Part shown: in pieces, positions 34,316 to 43,023 of the stretch
Numbering within the stretch: position 1 is the first letter of the stretch
How the letters are laid out: every line of letters begins with the position of its first letter
NCBI RefSeq assembly: GCF_003725955.1
Contig: NZ_QIBZ01000013.1
Span: 1 to 64,000, forward strand
DNA: 64,000 nt
Source: Slackia isoflavoniconvertens
Lineage (GTDB): Bacteria; Actinomycetota; Coriobacteriia; Coriobacteriales; Eggerthellaceae
Direction of reading: 5' to 3'
Translations under genes and position numbers: made by a program
The notes under the pieces: model-generated
Told to the model about the DNA's origin: nothing
Seen by the model: the letters and a program-made list of their open reading frames with translations, nothing else
Database searches by the model: none

Positions 34316-35164
34316 CTAAATAATCGGACGCGTCCATTCCGAAAGACCCTTCGCACGACGATTCGCGCGTCGGCCCTTCATGTTCTCGACGCACCCCTGC
34401 ATACCATGGGGCACGTACGCGAGGTCTTCGATATCTTCGGGCAAATAGCTCACAAGCGAGAGTGGCGCGGTTTGCTGCGGGTTTTCCGGCGCAGGCCCCG
34501 GCACCGCCGCAAACCCGCATACGGGCGCGCCCTGCGCCACGAGCTTATGCTCGTATCCGCTCCACGGCTCATTGGGAAACATCCCTCGAACATCGTCGGT
34601 GTTCCACTGCACGTCATAGCCCGCGATCTCGAACTGAGCGAGCGAGAAATCACGCAGCGGCATGCTGTCGGTGCGCAACCGAACGAATGCGCCCGGCGCC
34701 AACAGCGGACGATACGACATAAGTCGCTCGAAATGCGTGAGCCGATAGTGCGCCTTCTTCTTTTTAGGAAACGGCGTGGGGAAATTCAGCAGCATTGCGG
34801 AAAGCTCGCCCTCGCCAAACGTTTCCGACAAATCGGAGTCGTCGTGCAGCACGAACACGGCGTTCGACACACCTTGCGCAATGGCGCGTTCTGCCGCGCG
34901 CATCACGCATACGCCATCGACGTCGAGCCCCACAAACAACACATCGGGGCGCGCAGCGGCGCATTCGACCGTATATTCGCCCTTGCCGCAACCCAAATCA
35001 AGCACAACAGCGGCATAGGAATCGCCGCGCCGTTCGCCCAAGGGCGCCCAACAGCGCCATTGGCCTGCACGATCTTTTGGGTGCGATTCGACATTGCTCG
35101 CGCATGCGGCAAGACGCTCCTCAAGCGAAAAGCCCTTTGGCAAACGAGATGCGGCGGTGCGCAT
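34316..35164 (-). CDS. trmB: TrmB-like tRNA (guanine-N7) methyltransferase with variant active-site motif
   Basis: 282 residues. It is a class I SAM methyltransferase with 'VLDLGCGKGEYTVECA' (55-62 core) and the acidic SAM residue in 'VGLDVDG'. The region after it resembles TrmB, which methylates G46 of tRNA ('LLNFPTPFPKKKKAHYRL'). The family motif FPDPW is here FPTPF (T130, F132), so the Asp considered catalytic is missing, and a C-terminal extension of about 60 residues is Arg-rich. ATG 35164 is chosen for GGAGGAAG. It is the last gene before the perR control region, transcribed divergently. TrmB activity is likely but not certain. Confidence 0.8.
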   Translation of the reverse strand: MRTAASRLPKGFSLEERLAACASNVESHPKDRAGQWRCWAPLGERRGDSYAAVVLDLGCGKGEYTVECAAARPDVLFVGLDVDGVCVMRAAERAIAQGVSNAVFVLHDDSDLSETFGEGELSAMLLNFPTPFPKKKKAHYRLTHFERLMSYRPLLAPGAFVRLRTDSMPLRDFSLAQFEIAGYDVQWNTDDVRGMFPNEPWSGYEHKLVAQGAPVCGFAAVPGPAPENPQQTAPLSLVSYLPEDIEDLAYVPHGMQGCVENMKGRRANRRAKGLSEWTRPII

Positions 35165-35274
35165 GACTTCCTCCATACATAGATAACTTGAAAGCATCGA
35201 TAGTACCCCATTTCAAAAAACGGGGCCTGCGAGCCTGCATTCCTGCGCGGTTTCGACATCAAGCAAAAATTCTT

Positions 35275-35304
35275 ATTGATATTTGATATCAATTGGCATA
35301 TAGT
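35275..35304 (+). promoter_or_regulatory. perR promoter overlapped by a perfect inverted repeat
   Basis: ATTGATAT-TTG-ATATCAAT (35275-35293) is an 8-3-8 perfect inverted repeat of Fur/PerR-box type. The -35 TTGATA (35276-35281) lies inside it, 17 bases before the -10 TATAGT (35299-35304). Repressor binding would block RNA polymerase, so PerR very likely controls itself and the rubrerythrin fusion. Confidence 0.8.
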
Positions 35305-35330
35305 ATTAGGCGTACCGAGAGGAGGTCACC

Positions 35331-35732
35331 ATGGCGCAGCGCAACACCGTTCAGCAAAAAATCATCGCGGGGCAACTCGCCAAACTCCATGGCAGCCACC
35401 CCACCGCCGACGAAGTGTATCAGTCCATGAAGGACGAATACCCTTCTATCAGCAGGGCTACGGTATATCGCAACCTCAACAAGATGTCTGACAATGGCCA
35501 AGCGCTCAAAGTGCGCGTAAGCAGCGGCGCCGATCATTTCGACGACACCCTGCGCCCCCACTACCACGTGGTATGCGCGAAATGCGACCGCGTCGACGAC
35601 GTCGAGGTTGACTTACCAAGCAACGTCACAGAGTCATTGGACAAGGCGACCGCGCCCGGTTTTACCATCACGGGCTATGAGCTGCTCTTCTGCGGATTAT
35701 GCTCCGCATGCGCCCAAGAAAGGCAGGAATAA
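35331..35732 (+). CDS. perR: PerR-like Fur-family peroxide sensor/repressor
   Basis: 133 residues. The Fur fold has a winged helix (1 to about 75, '[20 protein letters not shown]', '[10 protein letters not shown]') and a dimerisation domain. The regulatory metal residues match PerR rather than Fur: the Asp in 'DHFDD', the HxH of 'PHYHVVC' and an Asp in 'RVDDVEV'. Structural zinc Cys pairs are CAKC and CGLC/SAC. PerR with Fe(II) senses H2O2 by His oxidation and releases DNA. Promoter and operator at 35275-35304 point to autoregulation; AGGAGG precedes the ATG. The stop overlaps the next start by one base (TAATG). Confidence 0.88.
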   Translation: MAQRNTVQQKIIAGQLAKLHGSHPTADEVYQSMKDEYPSISRATVYRNLNKMSDNGQALKVRVSSGADHFDDTLRPHYHVVCAKCDRVDDVEVDLPSNVTESLDKATAPGFTITGYELLFCGLCSACAQERQE

Positions 35733-37063
35733 TGAGCGATTCCGTTGACACCAAGGCGTTTCACGCTTTCAGCTATGGGCTGTTCTTGCTCGCTTCGCAA
35801 GCCGATGGCCGCGACAATGCCTGCATCGTGAACACCGCCATCCAGGCAGCGTCGGAGCCTCGGCAGATAAGCGTCGCATGCATCAAGGGCTCGTGCACGC
35901 AAGAGACGATCGCCGCTTCAAATCGGTTCTGCGTCTCGGTGCTCGACGAATCCACGCCGCTTGAGTATTTTGAGCATTTCGGCATGAAAAGCGGGCACGA
36001 CATCGAGAAATTCGTCGCGAGCGACGACGCTTCCATTCCCGGAGCGAACCCATCGCGCACCGAAAGCGGCCTCGTTTTCGAGAAAAGTGCCATCGCGTTT
36101 TTCGATTGCCGCGTCGTCGAGAGCATCGACATGGGAAGCCATGTGATGTATGTGGGCGAAGTCGTCGAGGCACGCCGCCTTTCCGATAAGGCGCCCATCA
36201 CCTACGACTACTACCGCAACGTCACAAGAAAGACGGGAGCTGCGGCGAGCGCGTCCCGCACGGCAGCCAATGTTGGCGAAATCGTCGCATGGAAGTGCAC
36301 GATTTGCGGTTACATCTACGAAGGCGAAAACCTTCCATCCGATTTCATCTGCCCAATTTGCAAACACGGCGCCGAAGATTTCGAGCCCGTGTACGCAAAT
36401 GAACACGGCGGTGAAGATATACAGGCCGCGGCGGCAACGCCGCAGGAACCACAAAGTAAAGGGGTAATGAATATGGAAACCAAATGGGTCTGCAGCGTAT
36501 GCGGTTACATCTACGAAGGCGCCGAGCCTCCCGCGGAATGCCCCGTATGCCACGCTCCGGCAAGCGCGTTCAAGAAGCTCGAAGGTGAGCAGACGCTCGC
36601 CGCTGAGCACGAATATGGCATCTACGCCAAAACCGTGAAGGACAACGAGGCAATCTCCGACGAGGACAAGAAGTTCATCCTCGATCAGCTGAAGGCGAAC
36701 TTCAACGGCGAGTGCTCCGAGGTGGGCATGTACCTGTGCATGGCTCGCATCGCACACCGCGAGGGCTATCCCGAGATTGGTCTGTACTGGGAAAAGGCCG
36801 CCTTCGAAGAGGCGGAGCACGCCGCGAAGTTCGCGGAGCTGCTTGGCGAAGAGCTCGAGCCCAACATGAAAGCCTCGACGAAAGAGAACCTCGCATGGCG
36901 CGTTGAGTGCGAATTCGGCGCATGCAACGGCAAGACTGAGCTCGCCACCTGCGCAAAGAAGAACGGCCTCGACGCCATTCACGATACCGTGCACGAAATG
37001 GCTCGCGACGAAGCTCGTCACGGCCGCGCCCTGAAGGGCTTGCTCGACCGCTACTTCGGCTAA
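35732..37063 (+). CDS. flavin reductase - rubredoxin - rubredoxin - rubrerythrin fusion
   Basis: 443 residues in one frame. Residues 1 to about 165 are a flavin reductase/flavoredoxin domain as in high-molecular-weight rubredoxin. Rubredoxin 1 (187-220) has C189, C192, C207 and C210. After an Ala/Gln/Pro linker comes rubredoxin 2 (252-282; C254, C257, C270, C273). The ferritin-like diiron domain (about 300-443) has 'EEAEH' (359-363) and 'ARDEARH' (424-430), the reverse-rubrerythrin order. NAD(P)H electrons could pass flavin to rubredoxin to diiron to reduce H2O2 or O2. Translation is coupled to perR. AAAGGGG just before M246/M248 is an intact internal ribosome-binding site, so a separate 196-residue rubrerythrin may also be made. 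Confidence 0.9.
   Translation: MSDSVDTKAFHAFSYGLFLLASQADGRDNACIVNTAIQAASEPRQISVACIKGSCTQETIAASNRFCVSVLDESTPLEYFEHFGMKSGHDIEKFVASDDASIPGANPSRTESGLVFEKSAIAFFDCRVVESIDMGSHVMYVGEVVEARRLSDKAPITYDYYRNVTRKTGAAASASRTAANVGEIVAWKCTICGYIYEGENLPSDFICPICKHGAEDFEPVYANEHGGEDIQAAAATPQEPQSKGVMNMETKWVCSVCGYIYEGAEPPAECPVCHAPASAFKKLEGEQTLAAEHEYGIYAKTVKDNEAISDEDKKFILDQLKANFNGECSEVGMYLCMARIAHREGYPEIGLYWEKAAFEEAEHAAKFAELLGEELEPNMKASTKENLAWRVECEFGACNGKTELATCAKKNGLDAIHDTVHEMARDEARHGRALKGLLDRYFG
36458..36475 (+). promoter_or_regulatory. internal ribosome-binding site and start codons inside the fusion gene
   Basis: AAAGGGG precedes in-frame ATG 36467 and ATG 36473. Starting here gives a stand-alone reverse rubrerythrin of normal length (196 or 198 residues). 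There is no stop codon between the two halves. Confidence 0.55.
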
Positions 37064-37095
37064 GCCCAAAGCGCGTCGCAAGGCAATCGACCACA

Positions 37096-37136
37096 ACGCC
37101 CCGCATTCGTTGCATCGCTCGAATGCGGGGCGTTTT
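37096..37136 (+). terminator. terminator of perR-rubrerythrin operon
   Basis: 14-bp stem ACGCCCCGCATTCG / CGAATGCGGGGCGT followed by TTTC. It lies 32 bases past the stop. Confidence 0.88.
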
Positions 37137-37160
37137 CAATAAGGAAAGCAGGGAGAAACC

Positions 37161-37589
37161 GTGGCGAAAAAAAGCTCGGGCGCAAAAGCGCGCAACGCTC
37201 AGAAACGAGAACCCATGGTCGCGCTTTATGGCCTTGACGAAGGAACTCCCCGGGGCGATGCCGTTCGCGCCGTTCTGCGCGACCTAGGAATTCGCGTGCG
37301 CACTATCGCGCCTGAACATCTGGGCAACCCCGTTGGGGCCATAGCCGGCATGCCCGGCATGAGGCCCACGCGCAACGCCTTCGAAGGCCAGGCGCCACGT
37401 GACGAATTCATGCTGGTATGCCCCATGCCAAACGCGCTGATCAACGAGATGCTCGCCGTCATGCGCGAAGCGAACGTGAGTATCGCCCACAAAGCGCAGG
37501 TCACTGCCCACAACCGCCTCTGGCCGATGCATGTGCTCATGGCAGAAATCGCCAAGGAGCACGCCGCCATGACCCAAAACGCTCAATAG
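37161..37589 (+). CDS. DUF3783-like small protein
   Basis: 142 residues. The N-terminal 18 residues are basic (Lys/Arg/Ala). The rest resembles the DUF3783 family: 'MVALYGLDEGTPRGDAVRAVLRDLGIRVRTIAPEHLGNPVG' in shortened form, then 'EFMLVCPMPNALINEMLAVMREANVSIAHKAQVTAHNRLWPMHVLMAEIAKEH'. It is predicted alpha/beta, cytosolic, without known catalytic residues. It has its own ribosome-binding site after the previous terminator and runs convergent to the nickel transporter, ending one base before that gene's stop. Function unknown. Confidence 0.7.
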   Translation: MAKKSSGAKARNAQKREPMVALYGLDEGTPRGDAVRAVLRDLGIRVRTIAPEHLGNPVGAIAGMPGMRPTRNAFEGQAPRDEFMLVCPMPNALINEMLAVMREANVSIAHKAQVTAHNRLWPMHVLMAEIAKEHAAMTQNAQ

Positions 37590-37590
37590 G

Positions 37591-38190
37591 CTATCGCGCG
37601 CCGAGCATAATCGTACGCGTCGCTACATGATCTATAAGCTCCGGCGAATGGGAAACGAACACGAGACCCGCACCGTTTTTCTCGCACCATCGCATAAGGA
37701 AGCGCCAGACCCTCGCCTGCGTAACTGCATCGAACATAGCTGTGCTTTCGTCAGCGACAAGATAGCGCGGAGCGCACGCCAGCGCACGCGCGATGCAGAA
37801 GCGCTGCAACTCTCCACCCGAAAGCTCGTGGGCGTGGCGGCGACGCCATTCGGGACGAATGCCGAGCCCCGAAAGAAGCTCGCTTGGCGTATCGCCCGCC
37901 TCCGCCAGCATGCTATCCATGGTCTGACGCGGATCGACCATATTCTCGGGATGCTGGCCAATAAGCTGGACGGGGCACATTCCCCGCAACGGCAACGGAG
38001 AGCCGTCCACCATCACGCTGCCTGCCGCAGGCTTCAGGTAGCCAGCAAGAATACGGCATAGCGTCGTTTTTCCGAAGCCCGAAGGCGCACACAGAGCGAT
38101 TCGTTCGCCGGGCGCGATTTGAAGCGAAAGGCCGTCATAGAGCACGCGTCCTCCGCTATACGCAAACGAAATGTCCTTCGCCTCGAGCAT
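37591..38190 (-). CDS. nikE: nickel/peptide ABC transporter ATPase 2 (NikE/OppF-like)
   Basis: 199 residues, a compact ABC ATPase. Walker A is 'CAPSGFGKTT', signature 'LSGGELQRFCIARAL', Walker B 'YLVADEST' and switch His 'VSHS'. In Walker B the catalytic Glu is present (ADES). It lacks the C-terminal oligopeptide-binding extension usual in OppF/NikE, hence the short length. ATG 38190 is chosen because GGAAGGGA is correctly spaced. It is the last gene of the transporter operon, 143 bases after nikD. Energises uptake with the other ATPase; nickel specificity is inferred from the operators upstream of nikA. Confidence 0.82.
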   Translation of the reverse strand: MLEAKDISFAYSGGRVLYDGLSLQIAPGERIALCAPSGFGKTTLCRILAGYLKPAAGSVMVDGSPLPLRGMCPVQLIGQHPENMVDPRQTMDSMLAEAGDTPSELLSGLGIRPEWRRRHAHELSGGELQRFCIARALACAPRYLVADESTAMFDAVTQARVWRFLMRWCEKNGAGLVFVSHSPELIDHVATRTIMLGAR

Positions 38191-38333
38191 CTTTTGCATT
38201 CCCTTCCGCATACCAACCTCGCCTACGCATTGCTTCGCCATGCGCGGCATTATCGACAAACGCAGCGAGCCAGCCATCGCCAAACCATGGCGCCGCACAC
38301 CGTGCGTTCAAACGCGCATCGCCCAAAGGCCAC

Positions 38334-39266
38334 CTACCCAATCGCTTCCTCGGACACCGAAAATCCATTGCCGGGAAGCGCGCGCCACAGTTCGCGCGAA
38401 AACGGGTGGCGCAACTGGCTCGGGTCGTCGAAGCTTTCGACGGCGGTTTCCTCTATGACCGTTCCGTCTTTGAATACGGCGATACGGTCGGCCACGCGCA
38501 ATGCGAGCTCGATGTCGTGTGTAATAAGCAGCACGCCGCCACCCGCATCGGCGAATGCGCGAAGATCGTCGAGGGCGCGCACCGCCAAATCCAAATCGAG
38601 GCCAGGCGTCGGCTCATCGGCCACAATAAGACGCGGGCTTTCGACCAGGGCGCTCGCCAAGAGCACACGGCGGGCCATGCCGCCCGACAATTCAAACGGA
38701 TACATGTCCTCAACTTCGGGGGCAAGCCCGTAATGCTCGAACAGCGCGCGCTGGCGCTCGGCGCGACGCTCGGCATCGGCCGCATCGCGAGCAACGCCAC
38801 GAACCTGCCGGCCCACTTTCATAAGAGGGTCAAGGTTGGCAACGCTCTGCGGAACGAACGCAATCTCGCGACCGCGCAGCTGCGCGAGCGACGCGGCATC
38901 TTGGCGCACGCCGTCGAACCAGATTGTTCCCGAGACAATGGCATTGGGCTCATAGAGGCCCAGAACGCTATCGGCCAAAAGGCTCTTGCCCGAACCGCTC
39001 GCACCGACGATTGCCATAATCTCGCCCGCATGCACTGAAATCGAGAGATCGGAAATCACGCTCACGTCTTTCTTGCGAGCGCGGAAAAAATGCGTTTCAT
39101 CGGGGTCGTACATGGAAAACGACACGCACAAATCCTCAACCTGCAGCAAATGATGCCCATGCGCATGGTGCGACGACATCGCATGGGAATGGTGATGGTG
39201 CATAGAGGCGTCGCCGTGTTTATGCGCCTCGTGAGCCAAAAGATGTTCGTCTTTCACGTTCGCCAC
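38334..39266 (-). CDS. nikD: nickel-type ABC ATPase 1 with His-rich N-terminus (NikD/OppD-like)
   Basis: 310 residues. Residues 1-39 contain 14 histidines (H8, H12, H15, H17, H23-26, H28, H33, H34, H36, H38, H39), an extension absent from ordinary OppD. The ABC domain follows: Walker A 'VGASGSGKS', Q-loop 'FVPQSV', signature 'LSGGMARRVLLASAL', Walker B 'LIVADEPTPGLD' and switch 'ITHD'. It acts at the inner face of the membrane with the fused permease two bases upstream. The His cluster suggests nickel binding or storage, or metal-dependent gating of the transporter. Confidence 0.88.
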   Translation of the reverse strand: MANVKDEHLLAHEAHKHGDASMHHHHSHAMSSHHAHGHHLLQVEDLCVSFSMYDPDETHFFRARKKDVSVISDLSISVHAGEIMAIVGASGSGKSLLADSVLGLYEPNAIVSGTIWFDGVRQDAASLAQLRGREIAFVPQSVANLDPLMKVGRQVRGVARDAADAERRAERQRALFEHYGLAPEVEDMYPFELSGGMARRVLLASALVESPRLIVADEPTPGLDLDLAVRALDDLRAFADAGGGVLLITHDIELALRVADRIAVFKDGTVIEETAVESFDDPSQLRHPFSRELWRALPGNGFSVSEEAIG

Positions 39267-39268
39267 CT

Positions 39269-41308
39269 CTATTCCTGACTCGTATGCGGGTCGATTAGCT
39301 TACGCAGGCTTTCCCCGGCGGCGTCAAACAACATAACCGCAGCGACAAGCGCGATGCCGGGAAACACCGCCAGCCACCACATGCCCGTGGTGAGATATCC
39401 CATGCTTTCGCTCAGGATAACGCCAATCGCAGGCATCTCGGGCGGAAGGCCGAAGCCAAGGAACGTAATCGAAGCCTCATGCAAAATCGCATGGGGGAAC
39501 ATGAGCACAAGTCCCACGACAAATTGGGGCAACACGAACGGAACCATATGGTGGATGGCGATATATGCAGAACTCTTCCCCATGCGGCGCGCCGCCATCA
39601 CGAAGTCAGACTGCTTGCATTGCAGAATTTCGGCGCGAACGACGCGAGCGAGGTTCGGCCAGTGCGTAATCGCCACGCCAACAGCAACACCCCAAAAGCC
39701 TTTGCCGAGCGCATAGGAAATAAGCACAAGCAAGACGATATGGGGCACGCCCATCATGAGGTCGATAAGCCAACTGATCACAGCGTCGACCTTCGGGCCG
39801 CAAAGCGCCGCAGCCGCCCCCAAAATCACTGCGATAACCGAAGACACGCATGCGGCGACCAAACCCAGCACGACGCTCGTCGAAAGACCCGAAAGCGTAC
39901 GCGCGAGCATGTCACGCCCCATCCAATCGGTGCCGAACGGATGAGCGAGGCACGGAGCAAGCGACTTCAACGAGAAATCGGTCGTGGTCGCCATATCGGA
40001 AAGCGCCATACCCGCGATAACCACGAACACGAGCAAAATGGCGGCCACCACGAACTTGGCAAACGTCGCGACGCGATTGGCGCCTCGTCGACGAGGCGCA
40101 TGCAACAATGTGCCCAGCTGCAACGATTCGCGAACCGCGCTCGACGTCTGCGCCACTGAGCGGCGCACGCTCGGCAGGGCACCAGCGCTCGGCACCTGGC
40201 CTGCACCCGTGCCAACCATCGCCGGCATAGGCACGAGCGCTTCTTCGACCCGTGCGGAATCGCGAGCCTCGCGCGCAATGCGGGGCCTGCCTGCGCGTTC
40301 GCGCATTTGCCCACGGCGAATACGCGGGTCAACCACCCCGTAAAGAATATTCGCCGTCAAATTTCCGCCAAACACAAGCATGGCCGAAACCACGGCGATG
40401 CCCGCCAGAAGAGGCGCATCTCCGCCGAGGCCAGCCGTAATCGCCGCCTGGCCCAAACCGGGATATGAAAAAACCTGCTCGACAAGAACCGAACCGCCGA
40501 AAATCTCTGAGATAGAGGCGAATTGCAACGTCATCGCAGGCAACAGCAAATTGCGCATGCCATGGCGACGCACGATTTGCCACGTAGACAAACCGCGAGC
40601 ACGGGCAAATTTCACATAATCGGATTCAAGAATATCGACGAGCTTCTCGCGCGTATGCAACGCGATGTTCGCCACGCCCACGAATGAAAGCACGATCGCA
40701 GGCAACACGATATGGCTAGCGGTGTCGAGCAGCGTCACATCGGCCGCCGATTTTCCAAGCGGCACCGAAAAGCCCAGAGGGAACCAGCCCAGCCACACCG
40801 AAAACACCATGAGGGCCACAAGCCCCAGCCAAAACGTCGGCGTCGCGGCAAGCACGAAGCAATAGCCTTTCACCAATCGATCGGGCCACCGATCCCGATT
40901 GACGCCCGCGACCACGCCGAGCAGCAGGCCGAGCACGCCGCTTGCGACCCACGCAATGCCCAAAAGCGCCAACGAGTTTGCCGCGCGATTGCCCAGAACC
41001 TCCATCACGGGAGCGTTGAAACGCAGCGAAGTGCCCCAGTCTCCCTGCAAAACGGAAGCAAGCCAATTCGCATAGCGTTCAAGCAACGGCGTGCCCACGC
41101 CCCAGTATTGGGCGAGCTGCGCCCGCTTGGCTTCGCTCATCGTCATATAGGCCGCCTGGCCTACGTTCATTTGAACGGGATCGATGGGCGAAGCCGACAC
41201 GAGCGCGAACACAACGAAGCTCACCGCGAACATGAGCGCGACGAAACGAACGATCTGTTCTAGTGCATACCGAACCACGAAATTACGACCAGCTCCACGT
41301 ATCGACAT
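39269..41308 (-). CDS. fused ABC permease NikB-NikC
   Basis: 679 residues joining two BPD_transp_1 permeases that are normally separate. The first (about 1-320) is NikB/OppB-like ('VVFALVSASPIDPVQMN' start; EAA loop 'KFARARGLSTWQIVRRHGMRNLLLP'). A charged Arg/Ala/Pro linker of about 90 residues follows. The second (about 415-679) is NikC/OppC-like ('HPFGTDWMGRDMLARTLSG'; EAA loop 'MAARRMGKSSAYIAIHHMVPFVLP'). About 12 membrane helices in total. The ATG at 41308 overlaps nikA by 26 bases; a GTG just after the nikA stop is an alternative start. One chain would form the whole channel. Confidence 0.9.
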   Translation of the reverse strand: MSIRGAGRNFVVRYALEQIVRFVALMFAVSFVVFALVSASPIDPVQMNVGQAAYMTMSEAKRAQLAQYWGVGTPLLERYANWLASVLQGDWGTSLRFNAPVMEVLGNRAANSLALLGIAWVASGVLGLLLGVVAGVNRDRWPDRLVKGYCFVLAATPTFWLGLVALMVFSVWLGWFPLGFSVPLGKSAADVTLLDTASHIVLPAIVLSFVGVANIALHTREKLVDILESDYVKFARARGLSTWQIVRRHGMRNLLLPAMTLQFASISEIFGGSVLVEQVFSYPGLGQAAITAGLGGDAPLLAGIAVVSAMLVFGGNLTANILYGVVDPRIRRGQMRERAGRPRIAREARDSARVEEALVPMPAMVGTGAGQVPSAGALPSVRRSVAQTSSAVRESLQLGTLLHAPRRRGANRVATFAKFVVAAILLVFVVIAGMALSDMATTTDFSLKSLAPCLAHPFGTDWMGRDMLARTLSGLSTSVVLGLVAACVSSVIAVILGAAAALCGPKVDAVISWLIDLMMGVPHIVLLVLISYALGKGFWGVAVGVAITHWPNLARVVRAEILQCKQSDFVMAARRMGKSSAYIAIHHMVPFVLPQFVVGLVLMFPHAILHEASITFLGFGLPPEMPAIGVILSESMGYLTTGMWWLAVFPGIALVAAVMLFDAAGESLRKLIDPHTSQE

Positions 41309-42944
41309 TATTTACCAAGCTCCAGCCATGGCCATGCGGATGGGGCTTCTGTTTGGCGACGTTAAGGTTAACACGCTTGAAGTACAAGTGGTCCACGTTC
41401 GCAAGCCAAACCCACGTCGCGGCACCCTGCGGCGCAACGCCCTGCTGGGTCGCTTCGTCCCACTGGGCCTTCTGGAAAAGCTCGTAAGAATCTTCCACAT
41501 GCGGCATCGCGAGAGCCTCGTCGAGATATGAGTCGACGTTTTCGTTTTTATAGCATGCATAGTTGCCCCAGCCAGTGGAATAGTTGAGCTCATACGTCTC
41601 AACGGGGGCATTGGAACCCCAACCCCACAAAATGGGATCGCTGTACTGATGGGGATAAATATCATCCCAGCTCGCGCCCTTAATAGAGACCTCGATGCCA
41701 AGCTCCTTCATCTGATTCGCGAATTCCGCCGAAAGCGCCTGGCGCACCGAGTCGTTGCTGGCGTAATACAAATCGAACGCAGCGCGCACGCCGTCCTTTT
41801 CGCGAATACCATCGGCGCCGGCAGCCCAGCCGGCCTCGTCAAGAAGCTGCTTGGCATAAGCCACGTCGGTCTCGACCTTCATATCGGGGGAACCCCACGG
41901 CGACTTATCGCACACGCTGTACGCAGGCGTTCCGTAGCCATTGATAACGTTTTTGATCATGGTTTCGCGGTCTACGCCATAGTTGATGGCGCGACGCACG
42001 GCAATATCGCTCGTCACCGCATTGCCTACGGGGTATGCAACGCCACCGTCGCCTTCCTTGGTACCGCCCGGCTGCGGCGTAGGAAGGGAAATGCCGCGAG
42101 AGTCCACCGTCTCACATGCGAGCAATTCATAGTCGGCGATTTCCTGGTCGGAATACACGGCGGCAGTAAACGCGATGTCGACCTGGCCGGCGCGAGCGGC
42201 GGCGAGAGCCGCATCTTCCTCCATGAACGCGACCACGACGCGCTTCATTTTCGGCTCTTCGCCATAATAATCGGGGTTCGCCTTCAAAATAACCTGCTGG
42301 CCCTTGTCCCACTGCTCAAGCATGTAGCGGCCCGATCCAATGGGATTGGCGCCGTAATCGTCGCCGTATGCTTTCTCGGGAACGATGCCCAGCACGGCAA
42401 GCGTGTATAGAAGCATGTTGTAGGGCTTGGTCAAATACAGCTCAACGTGCGTAGCGTCAGTCGCCACAGCTTCGCGCACCATGGAAAGGTCGGCCTCGGA
42501 AGCTTCACCCTTAATGACGCCGTTAATAGTGAAGGCGACGTCAGATGCGGTAAGCGGATCGCCATTAGTGAACTTCACGTCGTCGCGAATAGCAAATGTC
42601 CAGGTGAGACCATCATCCGAGCAGAAATAGTCGGTCGCGAGGTCGTTTTGGAATTCCAGATTCTCGTCGGTCGTAATAAGCGTCGACTGAATAAGGGGCT
42701 CGTGGACATGCTCGCCGCAACCCCACGCACGCAACGGATCGAAACCGGCGGCAGGCTCGCTGCCAGTATTCATGGCCACGATAACTTGATCGGTAGCCGC
42801 AGCGCTTTCGGCGCCCTCCGTCGAAGACCCGCCCACGCATGCCGAAAGCACACCACCAAATGACGCAACGGCAGCGCCGCACGCGGCCAGCTTCAGAAAA
42901 TCGCGCCTTTTGCACATTGCAACATCCTGCTCATGTATCGCCAT
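41283..42944 (-). CDS. nikA: nickel-type ABC substrate-binding lipoprotein (SBP_bac_5)
   Basis: 553 residues, extracellular lipoprotein. The N-terminus has a Tat-like 'CKRRDFLKLAACGAAVASFG' and lipobox LSAC with C36. The mature protein is a family 5 solute-binding fold ('YEPLIQSTLITTDENLEFQ'-type start, 'LKANPDYYGEEPKMKRVVV', 'RRAINYGVDRETMI'). The C-terminus contains 'KPHPHGHGW', a likely metal-binding patch. ATG 42944 has GGAAGGAAG. First gene of the transporter operon, preceded by a promoter with two NikR-like operators, which favours nickel (or a nickel chelate) over peptides as substrate. Confidence 0.87.
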   Translation of the reverse strand: MAIHEQDVAMCKRRDFLKLAACGAAVASFGGVLSACVGGSSTEGAESAAATDQVIVAMNTGSEPAAGFDPLRAWGCGEHVHEPLIQSTLITTDENLEFQNDLATDYFCSDDGLTWTFAIRDDVKFTNGDPLTASDVAFTINGVIKGEASEADLSMVREAVATDATHVELYLTKPYNMLLYTLAVLGIVPEKAYGDDYGANPIGSGRYMLEQWDKGQQVILKANPDYYGEEPKMKRVVVAFMEEDAALAAARAGQVDIAFTAAVYSDQEIADYELLACETVDSRGISLPTPQPGGTKEGDGGVAYPVGNAVTSDIAVRRAINYGVDRETMIKNVINGYGTPAYSVCDKSPWGSPDMKVETDVAYAKQLLDEAGWAAGADGIREKDGVRAAFDLYYASNDSVRQALSAEFANQMKELGIEVSIKGASWDDIYPHQYSDPILWGWGSNAPVETYELNYSTGWGNYACYKNENVDSYLDEALAMPHVEDSYELFQKAQWDEATQQGVAPQGAATWVWLANVDHLYFKRVNLNVAKQKPHPHGHGWSLVNNVDTWSWS

Positions 42945-42965
42945 TTCTGCTTCCTTCCCTTTTAA

Positions 42966-42990
42966 TGTTACGGAATACGATTTCGTAACA
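42966..42990. promoter_or_regulatory. NikR-like operator 1
   Basis: TGTTACG-N11-CGTAACA, just downstream of the -10 of the nik promoter. It equals TGTTAC-N13-GTAACA, matching the NikR consensus I recall for several bacteria (GTGTTAC-N13/14-GTAACAC). Confidence 0.75.
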
Positions 42991-42993
42991 CGC

Positions 42994-43023
42994 ATAGTAA
43001 AGGATAGTGTGTTACGAATTCAA
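42994..43023 (-). promoter_or_regulatory. nik operon promoter
   Basis: On the minus strand -35 TTGAAT (43023-43018), 18-base spacer, -10 TACTAT (42999-42994). It sits between and overlaps the two operators. Confidence 0.6.

Noticed and set aside
36467-37063. splitting the fusion into two separate genes
   Set aside because: There is no stop codon between the domains, so one long product is the primary reading. The internal start is recorded as a possible additional product.
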